This document shows, piece after piece, positions 58,294-64,000 of a stretch of DNA of 64,000 nt (positions are counted from its first letter, which is position 1; each line of letters opens with the position of its first letter). Both the position numbers and the translations under genes were made by a program. The notes beneath the pieces are model-generated. The model worked only from the letters and a program-made list of their open reading frames with translations, had not been told where the DNA came from and ran no database searches. The DNA is from Hypholoma sublateritium FD-334 SS-4 (taxonomy: Eukaryota > Basidiomycota > Agaricomycetes > Agaricales > Strophariaceae), in contig KN817547.1 of assembly GCA_000827495.1 (NCBI GenBank), positions 164,187 through 228,186 on the forward strand. The letters are read 5' to 3'.

Positions 58294-61200
58294 TTACCAT
58301 TGCTTCAGCGCGTTGCTGAAGGCCTTCCATTGCGCCTGAACAACAGGGCGAACAGCTTCTACGATAACAGGGTTGATCACCACAGCACCGACGATGACTT
58401 GCAAGTCGTTAGTCTTCGTAGTGAGGGCTGACCAACTTTGACTGAGAGCGCTTGTGGTACGTCCGACATCGACCGACATCTGTTGAACCCTGGTAACGTA
58501 GTTCTGGGTGCTGTTGAGCTTGTTGATATCGTTCCTCAGCTTGTTGAGCTCGTTCGTAGTTTGGGTGATGGAGTCGATGATAACGTAAATTATTGCGCCT
58601 ACACAGTCCACATATCAGTGCTTGTGAGCGATTGGTCTCAATTATACGTATTACCGATGCCAGGGGGGATTGGCCAGTACTAGTATTTTATGTTTTAATC
58701 ATCAGTTCGCGATTAAATAGAAATAAGTCTTACGATGACCCAACTCCACTTGTCGTAGTCAGCCCGGAGGTCTCGCAGCGTTGCTTCTTTCGTCGCAATC
58801 TGCTGATTCAATTCATTGACATGGCGAGTGAGCTGTAATCAAACAGATGTATATTAAATAGCATAGGAATAATTATAATGACGATCTTACCAAGTTAAGC
58901 GCTCCTTGGGAATCGTTCCGGAAGTTGATAAAGACGGTTTCTGCTGCTTTGGCTAAATTGCTACCTTCGTTAAGCTCCTGCCATCTCTCCGCGATCATGC
59001 CGTTCATCGCCGCCTGAGAGGTGCCCCCTGCAAATGGGTCTTCCTGGCCGTCCGCGAACTTGATATAAAATTCTATCGCCTTGCTCAGGGATGGAATCAG
59101 GTTGGACGTAATCGTATTTGCCAGCCGAGTTGCGTCATTTGCAGAATCGTTGTATACACCGCTGCAAAAGAGGAGTTAGTAACTGAAAACACTTTTATTT
59201 ATTTTTCTCACTTGAGGAGCGAAGAAATTTGGCGATATGAATTTGCCGCGTCGTTCAGCTGAGAACGGTTGGATCCTAAGGTCAGCGAGGGCGGCGAAAG
59301 CGCGGTGATCAGACTGTTGATATCGCTGGCTTTCGCCATGGCTCTGAACCTCCCCACGCGCTCCTCCGCACTTAAAGACTGGCCAAGTAATTTCTCGTAT
59401 CCAGGCAAAACTGCAATTTCGTAGGGAGGTGGAGGCTCGTCTGCAGATGTCGATAACGCGGAGCGTACATTGGCTTGTGTGGATTTAAAGGCCTGCGCGA
59501 ATGACGAGGATTGTCCAGCGACGATAGAGATGTACTTCTCGCTTTGAACGTGGACCTCTCTCCAGTCCGCTAGCGCTCCTTTGATTGATTCTGGCGTGAA
59601 GAATGCGGGGTTGTTCCTAGAGCACAAATCAATTATTAGCCCTCTACAAATAAAATACTGTGCCGCTTACCACAAGTTATACGTATCCTTAACGTCTGTC
59701 AAAGAGGTGGAAATTGTTTCCCATACCGTGTGGATGGTGCCCATTAGATCGATGATGTTACGGAACAACGGAATGACTATGCCCAATTGGTCGCGGGTCA
59801 CCTTTGAGTTCGAGATAATATTCTTTAGGTTGCCAATGACGCTGAAAGGGTCTATATTTAACGCGTATGCTTCCGCATACTGAAGGAAGTCGACTCACAC
59901 AGAGAGCTTCCCTGCTTTCACGGCGTCGTTGATCATCATCGCGAAGTTCGTTCCCGCAGACATGCCAAAGCCGGCCGCGAGTGAGCCCTGACCGAACGCG
60001 AGAGCTGCAATGGCCACAGCAGTAAACGCGACTCCGAGGATACCTTGGATAATGGCGCCGGCTTTGGCGGAATCATATGCGCTCTGCGCCTCGTCGAGAG
60101 CGGCCTTGTTAGCATCGATAGATTTGTTGATCTGTGGATTAAAATACCCATAAATTAGCGACCCGTTGAGAAAACAATGCGGTCCTTCCTCCACTGACTT
60201 CATCAATGTTTTTATTGAGGACCTCCAACCATCCCTCAAACTCGGTGAGCAGCGCCTGGGTATCGGTGGCAATCTTCTTGGCGTCTTTTCCGTATTTCTG
60301 GAATTTTGAATGTATTCAAATTTTATCAAATGATCGAAGATACGCAAGACGAACCATGACCAGAGGTAGATTCGTTCGCAAGAATTCATCGAGACTCAAC
60401 CCATCACTGGTGTTGACCATGGGCAATATGACCTGAGGTAGAATAGTCAGACGGATTTCCCCGGATAATTGAGGTCTGAAATATTAAACGTACGTCCTGG
60501 AGTAGGCTGTATCCGTTGAGATCCCTCACAATTTCGACTGTTGTGCCTTGGAGTGCTTCGTACTGTCTCTTGCAGTTCACCATGACAGTATAGACCGATG
60601 TTTCGACTTCGTTCTTATCTTTGACTTTCAGGTCGCTTTACATTTGCATTAGACGGATAATTGGTCATTCAATTTATGACACGTACTCAACAAATGGGAG
60701 AGTGAGTATCTTGTTGAAGTTTGCGACGATCTGACCCGTCGTGGCGCTCATTTCAGGCAAAGTCGTAGAAGCATCGGATGGAGGACCAAACGCGGCAGTC
60801 ACGTCCCCGGGAGTCAATGACGCAGTAGCTGTAGTCGCTACTCGAAAGGACTTCTGAGCCAAAGACGTCGTCGATGCAGTCGATGCGGCTGAAGTTGAAC
60901 TACCTCCGGATAACAGATTGATGAAACCAGTTGCCGCATCTACGACGCCGTTCCAGGCGACGATGCATTGGTCCCCAGTAGCTGGCTGCTTTCCAGGAGA
61001 GTTGTCCTTGATGCGCGGCACAATGGCCGCTTGTTCCGCTGCAAGGGTCGCGCACGTGTCTGCGAAGGCCGAGAACAGCGGGATAAGACTGCCAACGGTA
61101 CCAGAGTATGCTTGTATGGCATCGATGAGGTTCTCTTGAACAGCCTTTCCAATCGTGACCTTTGGATTTGGGCTGGTCGGAAAGAAGGGAAATAGGACCT

Positions 61201-61919
61201 TGTTCAGGGGCGTGGAGACAGTCGAAATGGGAAGGCCGAGAATACCAGCAAGCGATGATTCGCCTACGACGCCATCGCGGAAGCTCGCAAACGAAAGGAT
61301 TGGCCTGAGAGTATCGAACAATGTCTGATGAAACCACGCGGGGGGGTTCGACTTGTCGACAGTGGCCAACTCGGCCAGGAATTTTTGCAAGTTCGTTAAG
61401 ATAGGGTCTAGGATTGGCAGGTAGGATTTGAAGATATCCCTATATTCCTGATTTTTAAATCAGCGCGCGTGGTTTTTGTTTTGAAAGAACAAAACACGAA
61501 CAGTATTCAATGCAGCTAGATCGGAGACGTCCAATTGTTGCCATCCCGACGCCTCCGGGAGGAGAATAGATACCAGAGCATCCCTGTCGGTAACGGCAGG
61601 AACAAGAGAGACAAGCAAGTTGGCGTAGGAGATAAAGTTGCGAAGGGACGGGAACGAACGAAAAGCGACTTGAAATTGGATATCCTTCGCACGAACGATG
61701 TTAGCTAGAGAATAAATGAAACGGAATTAAAAATGGTATCGGTAGCATTATTTGATTCAACGTACGGGCACTTGTGTAGACACCAGGCAAGACAGTGTAT
61801 AGGTATGCATTGTTGAGTTGGTCCGAATTGTCCTGGTAAACCTTGGTCAACGTCTGCAACGTCGACTCCAGTGCACCTGGCAGCAGGGAAGTGTAATCGA
61901 AGCCTGAGTTTGTCGTCAT
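58294..61919 (-). CDS. Helical-bundle protein with two hydrophobic hairpins, alpha-pore-forming-protein-like
   Basis: Thirteen exons: 61919-61766, 61704-61502, 61447-60687, 60635-60494, 60432-60355, 60297-60199, 60131-59899, 59841-59671, 59616-59212, 59161-58891, 58832-58734, 58679-58655 and 58598-58294 (981 residues). Nearly all-helical. Around residues 480-540 a polar helix (KAALDEAQSAYDSAK) runs into about 30 hydrophobic Gly/Ala/Val-rich residues (IIQGILGVAFTAVAIAALAF) and back into a long helix. Around residues 840-920 the same plan recurs: a coiled-coil helix (NQQIATKEATLRDLRADY), WSWVIYWPIPPGIGAIIYVI, then another long helix. This helix-hairpin-helix plan is that of ClyA, Hbl/Nhe and XaxA/XaxB alpha-pore-forming proteins, so I infer two fused modules. 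No signal peptide is seen. Similarity is in architecture only and function is unproven. Exon 12 is 25 nt and encodes the centre of the second hairpin. Confidence 0.6.
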
Positions 61920-63259
61920 TGTGAATTCGGAGGAGGGTTGAATTTTGAAAATTAGTGTGGAGGTATCTTTTATACACGGGTTTGGGTAATTTTTATCAAA
62001 CACTTGTCCTCATCGCGCACCCACTCCCCATGTGTGCGTGATCATCGATTAGATCTTAGAGCTAATCATCTTTGCACACCAGAAATAGCGTCTGAAGGGA
62101 TGAATTTTCAGGGTTCCCTCTGCCCTTGAAGCTCGATCGTCATACGTGTCGGTGTCATTCTTAATTTAGATTCCGTTTGTATGTACATGTCCGAATCTGG
62201 GGCGTTGTTTGGAGGTATGCTATGTATTCTCTCTGGAGACGGTGAAGTCCCTTTCGCCCTTTCAGGAAGGTCACGATGGTCGAGAACTAGCCCGAGACAA
62301 GTTCTTTTTTACTGTACCTAGAAAGATCTAAAGCGAAGAGACTATCTTGAGTGTAGGGCCTTGTGATTGTTCGAGTCTCCTATCGCCTGTGACGGCAAAG
62401 AATTCCTCCGAAGACAAACTTTCACAGCGTGGTGCGGGCGTGCCTAAGAAGTCGGCCCAAAATGAAATTACATGGAAATTAAGAATTGAAAAGTTGGTGT
62501 CGTTTTATTGTTGTTCCCGCCCCCCTTGATTAGAAAAACAACTGAATTTTCCGGAATATGTAGCCTCTGCATTTTGACCGAATGGTGTAACCCAGACTTA
62601 CTGGTATGTCGGCCTTGAACATAGTAGAATTTGACAGCGCCTCGCCTCGACTTGTGGTAGGCTCTACATCATTATCTTCTGTTCGTATGTTATTTCAGTC
62701 AATGCTTCCAGGAACGTCACGATGTACGAACGTGTACTCCTTCGTATGGTTGGTATCTGAGAAGGCGACGGAAATTAAGATATCACCACCTCTTGAGTGC
62801 ACGCTTTGTCAAATCTGGCAGGTCAAATGGAATTCGAGCTCGACATATAGGCGATTATCGATTATGATTGTGTGCCCTAAATTCGTACACAAGAGCCTGA
62901 ATGCCGTATTAGTGGCATCATACATGCTTCGCATGTGCACGTCGAAAGCTAGATACAATGATTGTGCGCTACGCATATCTGATTTCTGTCATGCCGAAAC
63001 CGATAGGCTACGCCGCTGTTCAAGATATTATGTAGCTGGTGCAGTCAAATGACTCAGGACCAACTGGGAGCGGCGGAGGAGCAAGTCCAAGAATAGAACA
63101 GAAAATGAACGATAAATCATCAAATCCAGCAGAAAAATATTTGCGTAATATAATTGGAGGGGATTCACGGTGGTTTAAATACGAGCACCGAAGGCCCTCA
63201 ATATTAACCTCAGAACCGCATATTTACTGCCCAACAGACCCACTTCCCAACTCTAAAAC
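61920..63259. other. Intergenic between divergent helical-bundle genes
   Basis: 1.3 kb with no supported gene. It must contain the 5' flanks of both flanking genes. The plus-strand frame 62606-63052 has no recognisable feature. Confidence 0.5.
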
Positions 63260-64000
63260 ATGTCTGACTCTATCTTCACTGCTCTCGGTCCAGGCAGGAA
63301 GCTCGACTCGCTCAGCAGCTTCGCTCCCGACTATCTCACCGTTCGTCGTGCATTCAACGACCTACTTGTGTTCCCTCACCTCGAAGCCATTGAAATCGAG
63401 GACGCTTCCAAGACCAACCTACTCTCGCTCGTCACGGATGGCAACAAGCGTTTCTCGGAACTATCCGCCATCGATATCCAACTTGCTCGCAACGTTGTCA
63501 CCTATGATGCGACCTTCTCTGCGCTTGTAGAGGCTTTGAGTGTTCAACTACTCGTTCTGACCTTGAATCCTGTGGCCCAAGAGTATGCAGACCACGCTCG
63601 AGGTCAATCCGAGGCCAACTTGAAATTCTTCGCCGATGTAAGTTATCTCTGGCTGTGAATATTTAGATGTACTAAATTTATGGGACATTTAGTTTGCTAC
63701 CTACATTGGCTCCGTCGATAGCCGCATCGCTGCTCTAGACCAAGCGCTAGCACAACTCGACACGCAGATACAGGCGCAGAGTGCGGCACTCGCGAGCAAG
63801 AATATTGTGTCCACCCTGTGGGAGGTATTGAAGGTCAGTCAATACCGCTTTTTACGTTCAATGAGCCAATCAAATAGTAATTATGGCGGTATTTTGCAGA
63901 CGTTGTACAAGCTCGCATCCACCGCTGAAGACTCTGACGTGCAAATTGCGGCTATTCTTGGCGTCACCATCAGCACCGTTGCGGGCTCGTTCAAAAACCT
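63260..64000 (+). CDS. Helical-bundle protein, partial, related in plan to the 58-62 kb gene
   Basis: Exons 63260-63637, 63693-63833 and 63900 onward; the gene runs off the window. Start at the ATG at 63260. The first 125 residues are amphipathic helices. Exon 2 encodes a clear coiled coil (RIAALDQALAQLDTQIQAQ) and exon 3 enters a hydrophobic Ala/Ile/Val/Thr-rich stretch (IAAILGVTISTVAGSF), the same order of helix then hairpin as in the divergent neighbour. I infer a second member of the same alpha-pore-forming-like architecture, possibly a partner. The decisive second half is outside the window. Confidence 0.55.

Noticed and set aside
62606..63052. 148-codon plus-strand frame
   Set aside because: No sustained protein-like pattern and no splice link to the gene at 63260.

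Overview
The window is nuclear DNA from a filamentous basidiomycete, most likely an agaricomycete. The evidence is dense short GT-AG introns (about 45-70 nt), genes with up to 37 exons, and families typical of mushroom-forming fungi: a NACHT-type NLR, F-box proteins, a DUF6593 protein and a type I metacaspase. Squalene synthase, RNA polymerase III subunit RPC25, U6 snRNA and tRNA-Ile are eukaryotic housekeeping genes. Scattered single Ns show a draft assembly. I cannot name the species. All gene models are hand-spliced; where I give a protein length, the summed exons are a multiple of three.

1-21.3 kb is accessory and decaying. It holds GC-rich degenerate copies of one unidentified coding repeat (near 0.3, 7, 7.6, 8.4 and 10 kb), an unknown multi-spanning membrane protein (1.2-3.9 kb), a lineage-specific protein whose N-terminus resembles the local NLR (4.4-6.0 kb), a WD40 fragment, a metacaspase split over 15 exons (12.3-14.25 kb), and an NLR gene (16.5-21.3 kb) broken by a 2.4-kb inverted-repeat transposon with a clean 6-bp target-site duplication.

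21.6-29.7 kb is one gene of 37 exons and 1,997 residues. Its first half is six tandem copies of a four- to five-exon cassette joined only by phase-1 introns, three of them with a 12-nt microexon. Its C-terminus looks like a lineage-specific, possibly degenerate double-stranded beta-helix protein. This is the most unusual structure in the window.

30-43.8 kb is a conserved block: an RCC2-like protein fused to a PHD finger, a GNAT acetyltransferase, a C2H2 zinc-finger protein, two F-box proteins (one with WD40 repeats), a RIM2-like mitochondrial pyrimidine nucleotide carrier, and RPC25 divergent from it. 43.8-49.7 kb is gene-poor but carries tRNA-Ile(AAU) and U6 snRNA. 49.7-57.1 kb holds a DUF6593 protein, an FAD-dependent monooxygenase, a short helical protein and ERG9. 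58.3-64 kb has two divergent genes whose helical-bundle proteins with hydrophobic hairpins resemble alpha-helical pore-forming proteins; the first appears to contain two such modules, and the second runs off the window.
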